The position numbers and the translations under genes were made by a program. Below are positions 24,771-37,447 of a DNA stretch of 64,000 nucleotides, in pieces; within the stretch, counting starts at the first letter, position 1, and every line of letters starts with the position of its first letter. The notes below the pieces were generated by a model. It ran no database searches, was not told the DNA's origin, and saw only the letters and a program-made list of their open reading frames with translations. Source of the stretch: Prunella strophiata. Its lineage: Eukaryota; Chordata; Aves; Passeriformes; Prunellidae. The stretch covers positions 25,165,810 through 25,229,809 of the forward strand of contig JAZBQD010000015.1 of NCBI GenBank assembly GCA_036583965.1, in the 5' to 3' direction.

Positions 24771-24786
24771 CAAGTTCTAGAACTTG
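24771..24786. repeat. 16-bp perfect palindrome
   Basis: CAAGTTCTAGAACTTG, centred on TTCTAGAA. It lies in the 593-bp intron after exon B. Confidence 0.93.
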
Positions 24787-25074
24787 TTTTTCTGGAGTCT
24801 GTTGATATGTTTTTAAAGAGACTATATGGTTTGAAAGTTATCTGAATTTTGACTTGCTGAACAGTATTTGATTTGAAGGATCTGGTAGGAAAATCATTAA
24901 TTTTTATGATAATCCAATCTAGTAATGGGAAAAAGAAATCATAAAAAGTTATGCATAATTTAGTAATGTCCAAGACTGGTAATCCAGAAATCTTGACTCC
25001 ATGCGCACTACAGAACCATAATTATCACTAAATTCATCAGGGCAATGTCTTTCACCTTAGGGTAGAAATCATTA

Positions 25075-25134
25075 CAAAAAAAAAAAAAAACAAAAAAAAC
25101 CAAAAACCCAAAAAAACAAAACAAAAAAACCCCA
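25075..25134. repeat. A-rich tract with C interruptions
   Basis: Sixty bases consist only of A and C. The tract lies in the 593-bp intron between exons B and C, 72 bp before the exon C acceptor. A degenerate poly-A tail is a possible origin. Confidence 0.85.
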
Positions 25135-25206
25135 GCTCTATTGATGATCTATAAGAGGGAGCCATTTTATTATATTCAGATTATATTCATTTTTATCATA
25201 TTTCAG

Positions 25207-25241
25207 CTTCACAAAACCAAACCCCCAAAATATGGGAGCAG
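25207..25241 (+). CDS. Short internal coding exon (exon C) of the same gene
   Basis: This 35-nt exon has acceptor TTTTTATCATATTTCAG and a near-consensus donor GTAAGC. It enters in phase 2 and leaves in phase 1, which is exactly what exons B and D require. With its split codons it encodes S-FTKPNPQNMGA and then the first base of an Asp codon. The segment has lost the heptad-like pattern and looks like an extended linker. An A-rich tract (25075-25134) lies in the short intron just upstream. Because the exon is short, the call rests on splice-site strength and phase rather than on composition. Confidence 0.6.
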
Positions 25242-26210
25242 GTAAGCTAAGGCAGAGGAGTAACCCTAAACTTAAATTCAAGTAGTTTTTTTTTAGGATG
25301 CCTTACCAGGAGTACATGTGCTTGTATAATCTTCAGTTTGAGTGTGTGGGCAGTGCTGATTTGCTGTAGTAAGAAACGTGGAGTATTTGGATACAGCTTT
25401 CATTACTTAAGCAAAAGTATGTTAGTGGAGGTTAATGTTTTGCATCTAAAGAGTCCATTTCACAATTACATTACTTAAAAGTGGTTGGTAGCCAAAGTGA
25501 GAGAAGATTGTTAACTAATATAAAATATCAAAAGAATTTCTGTTACTTACTAGGAATTAAGAGTGTCTCTGAATAATCAGGATCTATAAATATTCTATTA
25601 TTGTTTTTATTTTCAATAAAAAGAAACCTCCAAATCAATGAAGTACTGATGTTCTCTCCATAAAAAATCTGAAGATTAATGAGGAAATATGAAAACATGC
25701 AAGATATGCACCCTTTATGTAAAATATAACAAAAGAATCTTCAAATTTTTGAGACATGGGACTGTCAAGTGTGAAGGACAATTTTGGAATATATCAAAAT
25801 GGAGGAATCATGATAAATAGGTGTGGGATCTGGTAAGAAATGTGCAGAATGAGGTCATCACAGCACAAACCCCAAGAGACTGTTTACTGCACCACACAGA
25901 AAAAGACACAGGATCATAAGAACTCATCAGCACATATAGTTTGGTGAATGGGCCATTGTAAGGACCCTTGCAAGAGAGATTTGTGGCACCATTTAGTTGA
26001 CTGACTGTCCTGTCCTTTTTAAAGAGATTTGATTCCCTGTTTGAATGCTACACTATAGGAAGACCCTATTTGTTTTCTAAGCAACACTGAGTGTTTGTGC
26101 AACAGCTTACACTGAAGGAAAAGAGGATTTAAAATCTTAATGTAAATACTCCTAGCATAGTTATTCATCTCTTTAGGTGAAGCTGGTATTTTTGTGCCTC
26201 TTCACAAAGA

Positions 26211-26575
26211 AATAGAGTCATAGACACACAGAATCATGGAATGGGTTGGGTTGGAAGGGACCTGACACAGGTGGGAACACCTTCTATTAGATCAGGTTGC
26301 TCAAAGCCTCATCCAACCTGACCTTGGACACTTCCACGTCCTGGACATTCACAGCTTGTCTGAGCAGCTTGTTCCAGTGTCTCACAACACTCACTGTAAA
26401 GAATTGATTCCTTTTATCTCTTTATATACCCTCTTTCACTTTAAAATTGTTGCCTTTTGTACTTTCACTTCAGGACCTGATAAAAAGTCTTTCTCCATCT
26501 TTTTTACAAGACTCCTTTAAATATTGAAAGGCTGTATTAAGGTCTCCCCAGAGACTTCATTTTTCCAGGCTAATC
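26211..26575 (-). mobile_element. CR1 LINE, 5'-truncated
   Basis: It begins with the inverted CR1 tail (CACAGAATCATGGAATGG, then GTTGGAAGGGACCTGA). It continues through GATCAGGTTGCTCAAAGCC and AACCTGACCTTGGACACTTC to about 26575. It lies antisense in the third intron. Confidence 0.85.
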
Positions 26576-29500
26576 CTGGAAGCTAGAATACCCTCTAGAA
26601 ACATCAAAAAAGTTCTGCTACTATATTTCAGCAAAGGCACGATAGAATAACATGGCTTGCTGCAATCACAGAACCTGTGGGATGAACTTTGGAGGAATTG
26701 CACAGACATACCTGACCAGGGACAGCAGTTCTGACTCACTTGAAGCTCAGATGAGCCCTCAGAGCATGACTTCCTCAAGGTTAGGCAAGCTTTAGAGGAG
26801 CAATTCAAGCGAGGAGTTAAACCTCTGCCATGGAAATGTACACGTAGAGAGAAACCTTCTAAAGGGAACTGCAATATCATGGCTGGGAAGACAAATGATT
26901 TCAGGAGCTACACATAAGTAATTCAGTACTTCTACGGTGTTAGTTTTCTATTAAAATTTAGAACTTAAATCCCAAGCCTGGTTTCTGATGTTGAGCCCTC
27001 ACATTCTTTTGGGCTCGAAGTCCACTTTGCCCTGAACCATTTCTGGAAGCTGAGTTTTGTTGCCTCTAGGGCTTTTAAAAATGTACTTTTTAAAAAGCTG
27101 AACCACCTGCTAAGGAGTAGTGGGTAGGTCTTTCTGTTCTTTGTAGGTCTTTGTAACTGAGCATAGTGAAATATCTCTTTCTGAGATTGTGTGTGGAGCA
27201 GCTGGATGGCTCAGAGCTGCTGCTGGAGTAGTGCTATCTATACAGAGTGAGAAAGTAGACTTGGCAGAGGGCTCTGGCTGTACCAAGTGGGTCCCACTGG
27301 CAGATGAAACTTCAGCAAGCTGTCTGAGTCACCTTATTATGCATCTGCTCCTTGTAGTTTATCAAGGCACCCAGGGCATTGGTTAGTCTGACAGAGCTGT
27401 GAGATTCAAGTTAAATTACACCCCATGCCAGCACTGTCTATGCTGAAATAATAGTTCTTTTTCTCCCATTATGGGGTTATTATGAGATTTAAATTTATAT
27501 GTTATTAGAATTTGCTTTTCAGCTCATGCTTCTGTTTTAATGGGTTCACTGAATAGTTTTCATGTACTTTCTCAGATGTCTTTATACAGCAGAAACAATA
27601 AGAATGGTGTTGATAATGAAAGCTTTTCACTACTTACTGTTCAAAAATATTTACATTTGGAGAAAGTCCTTCTAGTGAAATTATCACAGTTTTTTTTTCT
27701 CCCTTTTTAATGTTCTTTCTGCATTTCAAAACTTAACAGTTTTATTTGCTGAGCCAATAATCCACCTTTGCACTTCTTGTGAGGTTGTGTACTAAGCAAA
27801 CCTATTTGCATTAAAGATGATGACATTTTAACAAAGTTTGGCTGCAAGATTTGTTCAGTGCTTTTGCCAAGCAGCAGCATACATTGCTAGAAAAGTTCTT
27901 AAATATACTTTGCAAAATTTTACTTTGGTGCCATAGACATCTTTCCAGCTGTTATTTCCCTGTTCTCTTGCAGAGTAAAGCCTTGATATATGTTTGCAGA
28001 CTTGACTCATTTATTTAGAGAAATCAAGACACCCTTGCAGGTATAGAATGATTACAGGAATTAGGTTTGCATGCCTGACCACTGCTACTCCTCATACCAG
28101 CCTAATTCTTCATCATAGCAGTTATATCCCTTGGCATCAATTATAGAGCATGTGAACCCCCTCAGTCCATCTAAACACTGACCCTCACTGTGGCCCCTCA
28201 GGCTGTGAAGCCTCTGGTGCTATCCTCCCTAAATGAGCAGCTCCTGTCATTCCAGTGCCCCTCACCATATGGCTCAATGTGCAATCCATTTTTAAGCATC
28301 AACTTGCATGCTGCATGGGCTCTTAAAAAATCAAGGGTCAATTCACTCCTGGCTGCTCTGCATGTCGTTTTGGCTGTGGCTGAGATAATTTCTGGCCTCA
28401 CTGTTTCCTTGGAGTGAGAAGGATTTACCAATATGGATGTCAGTAGGAGCTGCCAAAAGAATGTTAACTGGTGTTAAAGTTATGTCAGGGAGCATGGAAA
28501 TGAGCCAGGGGGGCAAGATGGCAAGTACTGGACCCTCCACCTACAAAAAATAAAGACTTCTGTGTGTGCAAGCCTGAAAGGGGAATGCAAAGAGGTGAGG
28601 GACACCTTTACCAAACCAAGAACAGGTGAGAGTGCTCAGGAAAAATGACATCAACAAAAGAGAGCAGCACTTATTACACTTAAAATTTGTTTTAAAGAAG
28701 TCAGGGAGTGTCTGCTGGCAGAAGAGGAACCAGTCACCTCCATCACAACTCTGATGCATGGCAGGCTGTGGATGCAAAGTAGTCATAGTACTATGGGTAT
28801 GCAAGGGTGGTTAATATGACCTCTTTCACTGACATGACCTAAGTTAAAAGGACCAATTAAAATGTTCGCAATAGCTGATTTCTTAGAGGTTGTCAGGAAA
28901 ATGGGTCAGCTGTTTGTGGCCATGATGACTTGTCCCCTTTGGGCGTAGATAGGATATATACAATAAAAAAAGCTTAATTGATGACATGAATTAATCGTTA
29001 AAATTTATCAAATTTTGACAAGACATTGAAACCCTAAATTACACTAGTTTGGTACTTGAAAGATCAAATATATAGAAAAGGAGTATTCCTAACTTTGTTA
29101 ACACAAGGAGAGATATTGTTTGTGAATTTCTTAGGTAAGATTCATAAAGGAGTATACAACAGACCTCAGTTATGGGTCTGTGGATCCTTCTTTGAACAGT
29201 GACATCATGAGATCTGTCCAGAACCAGCCAAGAGGCCAGGCTAGATGGGGAAAATACTGTGAGGCAAGTCATCTCAGGCTAGGGCAAGTGGGCAACACAA
29301 AGAAGCTGATGGTGGAAGATAAGCTGTCTGGGTGATGGTCTGATTAATGGATTTTTTTAGAGGTTGCTGTGTTTCTTGATTGCTTGTGTGGCCAGAAGTT
29401 TTCCAGATGCTAAGGAAGTATTGTGGTGGCTGGCATCTGGGATGTGAATGAGCTTGTTAAGATTTGTGAAGTCAGTTGCACTGGAAAGATCGAGGACTAG

Positions 29501-31913
29501 CAACTGGAGGTGTGCAATCTTACTGAGTGAAAAGGATAATTTATGTTCTGAACTTTAGGGGAAATTTTATGGTAGGACTCCGGATCTCACTGGATGAATA
29601 AAAACCACAAAGAAAATTGCAGGAGTAAGCAGACACCCTACCAGGAACAGGAAAAAGTTATACTTAGCAATGCAATTATCTTCAGAAGATCAAGTAGTAT
29701 GGAGATAATGTGAGACATGCCAAAAGCCTTCCTGGACCAGACTTTGTGAAGGAAATTAAACAAATAGCAAAAGGTTGTTCAGCTGTATAAATAAAAAGAA
29801 CACAGGAAGGCATGAGTCCACTACACAATAATGGCAGAACAGATATTCAAGATAATCTTGCTATGTCCTCAAAAGTAAATTGGGGACAATTGAACACAAA
29901 GCCCTTGGAGTCTAATAAGAGCAATTTCTTCTGTAGGCTAGGTGTTCATTAGCTGTAATTGGTGGAAGAACCAAAACTCTGATGTTTTTGTCAACACCAA
30001 ATCTTGCATGGTCTCTAATGAGATGTTTATCAGTCATTAGTAACTAATTATCAGCACATGTTATCAGTACGGGTGGAGATCTGAGTAATGTCCACATGAA
30101 AACCATCATCAGCTCTACATACAAATGGCTCAAATGTAATGTTGTGAAAAGAAGAGAAACAGTAGGATTGAGGAGTATTGACTACATGTGCAATATGTAC
30201 AATTGGCAAAATCCTGCAAACTACAGCTATTTTAAAAATAAATGAATAAATAACCACAACAATGTACAGAATATGTACAATCTGAATTTGGATCTCTCTT
30301 TTCCTCTCTGGTTGCTCTTATCTGACAATGTTTTTGTTGCATGGCAGAGATGCAAGGCTAGAAAAAGTGTTCTTGTTTACTGAGTTTGCAAAATTTTTGG
30401 AGGGTGAGAGCATTGACATTTCCAATATCCAGAGTCAAGTAGGACTAAAATACTTATATCTGTTTCACTTAGGTGGTGCTTGAGTGCTTGCTATTCCCAC
30501 CTGCAGTTTTTCAGTTGCACAAATACTGACCTGACACTACCAAGTTTGCCTTCATGTAGCACATCTTGTATAGCAACAGATTTCCATGCTGAATCAAATC
30601 CCTTTCATTTTCATTGTTTGAATGGAGCATTGATAAAACTGACATGGTGGTTTCTGTTACCTGGACATAGGGAAATAACCATATTGGTATACGGAAAAAT
30701 GATAAAGAATATTTAGAAAATGTTTTTTGTATCTCTCCATGAAGATGATTTACTGTCCTCAATGCAAAGCTCCTACACAGTGAATCAATATTCAGATCAC
30801 ACACAAGAGTCTGTTTCTCAAAACCTGCTCTTAAAAATGCTGAAGTGAATTAAAAAATTTCTTCCATTTACACAAGCTGATTCTTTGGTCTTATGAGAAT
30901 TTTGAACAGGTCAGGCCTATAAAGTGTGGGAGAGAGAACTACCAATTTCTAGTCCTCAGATGGAGTTGGTGGAGTTTAGGAGGTTAAGTAATTGCCTGAA
31001 GCTACACTCTTACATTTCTTCCATTGAGAAGAGTTCATATCCAGTCCAGGATTCTATGCCCACAAGCACATCTACTCACTCAAGTAACATAGTGTTTTTA
31101 ATTCAAGATAGTTGAATTTTTAGTAGTATAGGCTAATCACAAATGAAGCATTAACACAAGCACTGAAATGCCTCTTTAACGCCTGTAGGCTTCTACAAGA
31201 ATCCAATAGTCCCAACAGGGGATTATAGGAAGGACAAAAAAGAGTCCGGTAATCTTTCGGAAAACAATTCCTAGAATACTTCAGCTGTCATTTGAGGAAG
31301 TCCATACTGAAACGGGTAAACTGAATAACTGATAAATCTTCAGTAAAGATCTATGCACCCAAGAATCTGAGAACTGGACTCAGATATTCAAAGACTTAAA
31401 TGAAATTTTTTGTCCACAGGAAATGTCTATTTCTTTCCAGGAATGGAAAGTTCTATTCTTGGATAGGAAAGGACTTATATGATAAGATGTCTAGCTAGGT
31501 GTTCACAGTAAAGCTTACACAGCTAAAGGTAATTAATTAAATTAACTATGCAGATTTTATATCTTAATTGCATTATGCATAAAATGTTGGATCCTAAGAG
31601 ACAATGATAGTCCTAAGCAGGATAGCAAGAAAGCATAGAAAGCAAGTTCATTTCAAATATGTCCTTTTGGAGGATCCAAGGCAGTTTGTATTATTGTGAA
31701 TTTTTTAGGGTGTTTTATTTTGTGGTCAGATACTTGGTTGCTGTGAATCTTCAAAGTTTCTGACAATAAAGACAAAATCAAAAGCTTTGGTAAAATTAAG
31801 ATTGTTCTGTGATGGCCATTGTGGTGTAGGGCTTTTGTCCTATGTTCTAATATTTCTTACAGCTATGCATAGTTTTTTTTGGAAAAATAGCTATTGCTAG
31901 CTTGAATGAAAAC

Positions 31914-32496
31914 TGTGTTGGTTTAGGACAGTGAGACATATATTTATTTGATTAGCCTTATGTCTGTGCTTGTGAAGATACATTTTCTTCCAGTGGCATA
32001 CAAATTAATTTATAATTTTTTACTAGAACCTGTATTTATACTGCTTCTTCATGCAGCTTGTTCCTGCTTACCTTAAAGATCTCTTTCATTTTTTCACTCA
32101 TGACTTTTGGAAGGTGCGCACGGCTTTTTTGCTTTTCACAGCATGGGGATTTGGGTGGGGATACAGCTAACCCTAGCTAATGAAAGGGACCATGTGGTGT
32201 CATGCTCTGCCCTATAAAGAAAAGGGGGGAACATTTGAAATTATGAGTTTTGTCTTCAAGTAACCATTGGGCGTGATGGAACCCTGCTTTCCTAGAGCTG
32301 GCTGAATACCTGCCTGCCCATGGGAAGTGGCAAATTAATTCTTTGTTTTGCTTTGCTTTACTTATTAAACTGTCTTTATTGCAATCCACTAACTTTCTCA
32401 CTTTTGCTGTTCCAATTCACTCCCCCATGCCACTGCAGAGGGAGTGAGCCAGTGGCTGTGTGGTGCCTGGTTACTGGCTGAGGATGAACCATGACA
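31914..32496 (+). mobile_element. 5' LTR of a truncated endogenous retrovirus, family C
   Basis: The block runs from TGTGTTGG to AACCATGACA. Its 3' half resembles avian LTRs of the type I remember as ERVL- or ERVK-like: TTATTAAACTGTCTTTATTGC, CTTTCTCACTTTTGCTG, then GGGAGTGAGCCAGTGGCTGTG. A degenerate primer-binding site follows 7 bp later, which shows that this LTR was the upstream one. Little internal sequence remains. It is in sense orientation within the third intron. Confidence 0.65.
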
Positions 32497-32503
32497 ATCC
32501 TCT

Positions 32504-32521
32504 TGTTGCCCAACATGAGGC
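32504..32521 (+). other. Degenerate tRNA-Lys primer-binding site
   Basis: The 18 bases TGTTGCCCAACATGAGGC match the lysine-tRNA primer site TGGCGCCCAACGTGGGGC at 14 of 18 positions. The position just after the LTR end fits a retroviral primer-binding site. Two of the four differences are G-to-A changes, and one is C-to-T, as expected from CpG or general decay. Confidence 0.6.
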
Positions 32522-32720
32522 TTAAAGATTTTGAGATAAAACGGTGTTTGGTTGGAATAAGCTCAATCAAATTTATAGCTGACATTGCTCTTTAGCTATG
32601 AATTGACAGGGTTTTATGCTTGCCATGGGATTTGCTTGCTTGTATATTAGGATCTAGTGCTTCTTAGTGACTGCTTTTTTTTTGCTTTCACAAAATGTAT
32701 TTTGCTTTGAAAAAAATGAA
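32522..32720 (+). mobile_element. Residual ERV leader or internal sequence
   Basis: About 200 bp after the primer site probably belongs to the retroviral leader, because the element continues past the LTR. No gag-like reading frame is present, and the right boundary is not defined. The element looks truncated here. Confidence 0.35.
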
Positions 32721-33382
32721 GGTTTAATAACATATCTGAAACCACAAAAAGAAAATGCCACATCAAACTACAAACAAACCCACAATAAAATGTTCTTTGT
32801 GTTATAGTCCTCCTTGGTACTTTGATATGTTTACTCACTTTTATTGTTTTTATTTGAAATTCAAGACCATTGCAGAGCCAAATATTTGTAAAAACAGGGT
32901 TAGGTTGATTAAAAAGTGTTGCTGCTATTTCATTTGTAGAGGAATGGGCCTGCTGAAACCTGCAGCAGTGTATAGGTAATGTCTACATTTCATCTTGTGC
33001 TTTTAGTGCAGAGCTAGTGGCAAAGGGAGGTTTGTGTCTGCTCCTTTTCACAGAAAACCCCATTAGAGTCTGTTTTCAGACTGGTGAGTCATCCTTGGCC
33101 ATGTGAAACCACAACTTTCTTTCTTTTTGTTAAGCACTGACCTGTTCACATTGTGACAGATGAACCACACCTACCTCATAGCTTGTATAACTTTCTGTCT
33201 TTTTTTGCCTTACTTCAGCAAATACCACACCTGTGCTTCTGTGCTGAACTTTCTAGTCCAACATACACTGAGTGTAATGGAACCGTTATAGAAATTTAAA
33301 GTGTGAAAAGTTTTTAGGGAGTGGTAACGTCAAATTTTCCATTCCTCAGCAATGAATGGGAAGGGGTTGAGCACAAATAGTG

Positions 33383-33500
33383 GTGTATAAAATAAGGCAC
33401 CTGTTAGCAGCTGCTGCACTGCCTCGAGTCTGCAGCTCTGCCCTGCTGACGGATTACTGCTTTGTGCTGCTCGATGCCCATCAGCTTGCTGCAACTAGCT
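33383..33500 (+). promoter_or_regulatory. Possible TATA box followed by a GC-richer block
   Basis: TGTATAAAATAAGG at about 33385 is followed about 30 bp later by CTGTTAGCAGCTGCTGC and a GC-richer stretch. This resembles a core promoter, and a frame from 33380 is open for 78 codons. There is no further support; TATA-like strings are common in AT-rich DNA. Confidence 0.18.
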
Positions 33501-34344
33501 GTACTTCAGGCACTATGTGTGTTTACACTGAGAAAGAAAAATATTTCAACACCTGCATGTTAGAAATATGGAGACACATTCATCTTCGTTTTGGATGTGA
33601 TTGCCTTTTGTGTTGAAAAATCAAACACCTATAGCTGTGTTTCAAGGAGAGGAATTAGAAGTACCTTCCCAAAGTACAACTAACTCACATACTTATCTGG
33701 CTTTCATGATTTGCTGTCACTGTAGAGACAGGCAGTGCTTCAGTCAAGTGGTACACCTGCCAGAGTATAATACCCTGCATAGTTAAAATTTCTCTCCTAA
33801 ATTATTGTCTGTAGGTAGATTCCCAGAGTGTGGGAATATATTCAGTGGTGGGTGTTCAGTGCTCTACGTCCTACCCCAACCACAGTATGGTGGCACCCCT
33901 TACCCACTTCTGCCTACCCCTGCACATTCCTGCTTAGTCTTAGTTCCTCTCCACCACTAGCCTGACTTGTTACTTAGGACTCCACTCAAGCCTTTCCATA
34001 GTGTAGTTTAAGGGAATTTTTTGTATTTTTTTCCCATTTTTTATTCTTTAGCATTTAAATTTACTTTTTTTTTCTAGGACTCTGTTTTTACTCACATATT
34101 TTTACAGCTATGCCATCTGGTTTAATGTCATTTTTCACCTGAGACATCAAGCTTAGTAGAAGAAAAATGCTTGGAGGAACATCAAAACTTCATCTTTGGC
34201 AAGGTTCTATTCTAGAAATTTGAATTGAAGTGCTGATATTCTAACTTTGCTCCATAGCCTTCAAGGAAGATCTCACTGAGTTTGTGAGTAGGAGTTCTGA
34301 GTTGGATTTTCATGGCCATTTTAGAAGTGGAGGCCTTCAGGTGC

Positions 34345-34640
34345 AGCTAGAAGCTTCCCCCATGTTTGACAGAGTCAATGTCAGACAGCTCCAAGATGGA
34401 CCTGCTGCCCACCAAGGCTGAGCCCATCAGTGACCATGGCAGCCCCCTGGGATAACGAATGTAGGAAGGGGAAAATGACCTGCACAACTGCAGCCAAAAG
34501 GAAGCAGTGAGAATATGAGACACCAGCAACTCTGCAGACACCAAGACCAGTGAAGAAGGAGGGGGAAGAGGTGCTCCAAGAGCTGGAGCAGACATTCCCC
34601 TGAAGTCTGTGGTAAGGCAGGCTGGATGATCCACTGCTCT
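34345..34640 (+). mobile_element. Fragment of LTR retrotransposon, family E
   Basis: This piece is homologous to the reverse complement of roughly 62580-62880. Shared landmarks are the AGAAGCTTCC start, GATGGACCTGC, CTGGGATAA, CAACTCTGCAGACACCA and AGGTGCTCCA. It has the opposite orientation to the 62-kb copy and is more diverged. Open frames on its minus strand are element-derived and not genes. Confidence 0.55.
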
Positions 34641-34868
34641 CTGAGATATACAGTTGCAGATATTTCTATAAAGAATTTTTCCATTTCCAAGCTCAGTAGA
34701 AGAAAGTCTTGGACCACACCTTTGGTTGCTGTTATCAGTTGCAACCCAGTATCATAGGGCAGCCCTTCAGTAATTTTGCTTTTCAAATTCCTAATTTCAG
34801 GTCTCTCACAGTTTTTGAAACTGTAATTCCAGAACCCAAGAAGAGTGATTGAAGAAACAGATGCTTAC

Positions 34869-34906
34869 CTGAAGACAGAGGGAGAGCTGTTCATCAGAAA
34901 AGTTTT
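34869..34906 (-). CDS. Weak candidate antisense exon
   Basis: On the minus strand an acceptor ending in CCACTTTTTAG precedes this 38-nt stretch, and a strong donor GTAAGC follows TTCAG. In phase 1 to 0 it reads NFSDEQLSLCLQ, which would splice in frame to the candidate exon at 16451-16525. A second open frame reads KTFLMNSSPSVF, so coding status is ambiguous. The segment is too short to stand alone. Confidence 0.22.
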
Positions 34907-36446
34907 CTAAAAAGTGGTCTCCACAGCCTCACATAAGCCACATTGAAGAGTGTAGAGGACTGCAAGAAGCTCTCCTATTCCTGAAGCAGCATCAGGTCAC
35001 AGAGCTGACTGCTCATTGTAATCTAGCACATATTCATCTACAGAAGTCTGTCTTAGAGACTCTGAAGTTTGCCCACAAGTAGCTCATCTTCCCTAAGATG
35101 TGATTGACGACCTGGCCCTAAAAATTAAGTCCTTTGTTTAACTGATTTTAAAGTAAAATTATAGCATTCATGGTGTCATCATTATTCTAATATCATGCAC
35201 TGATTATATTTGTCAATTTAAAGTCAGAAAGCCATATTCAAAACCTGTATTTCAGGCAGAAACATTTTCATCCCTTAAGGCAGTAAGTGCATTTTTCTCT
35301 AGGTTGATGAAACCTTTTCCAAAGATTATTTTCTAGAAAGACACAGTCTCCTTTTTTTTTCTTTTTTTTTGACTTTCTTCTAGCAGCTGTGCTGAATTCT
35401 AAATATTCTTTGTATCCTTGACTTTCCTGATTTTTTTGATGAATCCACATATTTTCTACCTGAAAAAGAACATAGTTCTACTGCCAGTGACTTGGTGAAA
35501 CTTGTATCACTCTCTAAATGGTGATGTACATTTTACCTTGTCTTCATACACATTTCATCTGAATCTCTTCTAGGCCACCAGATGAACTTTTTTATTTGTT
35601 TCATGATTTTCTTTGGTAATAGTACAATCAACTGTGCAATGAAAACACAAAAAACAGTAGCCTTTTAAACTTACTTGCCAAAAGATTCCTTAAATGCACA
35701 TGTTGGTGACATTCTGCAGAAAAAGTTGAGCCAAAAAAGTTGTATTAAAGCACTGTGAGAAACAGAAGAGAGTACACACACAAAGGAAAAAAAAAATCAC
35801 TGCTAATATTCAAGGAACACAAAAGTTATTTAATGTTGTAGCAAAGTATTTGAAATATGTCATGGGACACCTACCAAAAGGTTTCTTGACAATGAATAAA
35901 CAACAAAAAAAAAGACAATTAAACTTACATACTCATTCAAAATGTTATAAAATTAGGTCTTCTGGGTGTTCATCTGTGAAAATATATTTTATTACCTACT
36001 TCTCTCTGAGACTATAAAATTAGTTTTGAGAAACACAAAAGCTGTATGGATGCATGTGATTTGTTTGAACAAAATCATGGCTTGAAAGTGAAGATTATGT
36101 GCATATGTTATATTTCTGATCCTGGAATATATATGCATGTTATCCTGCCATTTGTTTTCCCATTCAATGGTTTTCAGTGCAATGACTTACAGAAAAAAAA
36201 GAGTGTCCATCACATCAGATTTTGGGTTGGACTTTCTCTTAACCTCAACCTCTAAAGTAGGAACAATTTTCTTCCCTATTTTTGTCAAGACAGAATACAA
36301 TTTTTTCTAGTGATAAATTCTTGAAGATATATTTGCAATAAACTACATTATGTAAAGTTTAATATATGCCTTTTAAGTGCAGTTTCAGCTGGTTTTTTTT
36401 TTTTTTTGATTGTTTGTTGTTTTTTGTTTTATTTCTCACTTGACAG

Positions 36447-36508
36447 ATTATCATGCCTCTAAAGAAGATCCAGATCTTCTGGTACTGCCACATGCAGAGA
36501 GTCAGTGA
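36447..36508 (+). CDS. Terminal coding exon (exon D) with stop codon
   Basis: A strong acceptor (TTTATTTCTCACTTGACAG) precedes this exon. In the phase delivered by exon C it reads D-YHASKEDPDLLVLPHAESQ and ends at TGA (36506-36508). The tail is acidic and hydrophilic with a DPDLLVLP core. Exons A to D together give 79 C-terminal residues. A GTACTG at 36482 could serve as a donor but is weak, so a terminal exon is simpler. The 3' UTR end is unclear: an ATTAAA lies at about 36662, while the first AATAAA I noticed downstream is near 40.69 kb. Alternative C-termini are possible. Confidence 0.6.
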
Positions 36509-37447
36509 ACCAAATTTTTTTGTCTCACTTTACCAAAAGACATTTTAATCAATTTATGTACGAGCATTGTTTTCATATACCTTGAGGATGGCATGAAAAA
36601 CAACACAACTGAAACAAAACCAGGACTTATGAACTACATAAAATGAAAAAAAATGAAAAAAATTAAAGAGATTGTGAGAAAAAGAGGAGGTGGAGGATGA
36701 TCCTGGAAGTCTTTGCACAAAAAGGGGCCCCTGTATCCAACCTAGCTGACAAAAAAAGAGAAGCTGGAGGTGAGTCATCCAGGCTTCTCTACAATCTTGG
36801 ATTCTGCACATATGTAGGCATGAGTGTGTGTTTGTGACACATGCAAAATGATCTACCTCACACCACGGGTCCAGCTATGACAGCAGTCACTGAATACGCT
36901 CCAAGACTGAACATCAGGGAAGAAATGTTATTATATCTGTTCTGTGTGTCAGGCTCATAGTGACATGCTGAAATATGTTAAACTTAATGTGAAAGCCATA
37001 AATGGCAAGTCCATCAAAACCAAAATGAGTTATAAATCTTTCAGTCAAATAGGAGTGTTTCATTTTTTATTTCTTGTGGAATCTGGAAAAAGAGTCTGCT
37101 AGTTTGAGGGAGCGATTCAATGAGACAAAGGTAGTTATTAAAAATTGTATGCTTTTCTTTTGAATCGTGATTCACAAACAGGTTTGCTTTATTAGTGATC
37201 TTGTATTAGAAAAATAGACCCTTAATTAGGGTCTTAAGGTATTATTTATTTTCACTGCATTTCAGCTAAAGCATTAAGATTTGTGTCTTTTTATGATTTA
37301 TAGCTCCTAGTTAAAAATACATATGCCACTCCTTCTAACCATAAGTGAGAAAAAGAAACAGTCTAAAAAGTGAATTATGACTACATATCTTCAAATAACT
37401 GACATTTAACACTACCAAAAGAATAAGGAGGGCCAATTTCAGCTCAT

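Larger units (their letters stand above)
25242..36446 (+). other. Third visible intron (about 11.2 kb)
   Basis: Runs from the GTAAGC donor to the acceptor at 36446. It holds a CR1, the family C LTR with primer site, and a family E fragment. Stretches 26576-31913, 32721-34344 and 34641-36446 show no recognised element beyond the weak antisense segment at 34869. Confidence 0.55.
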
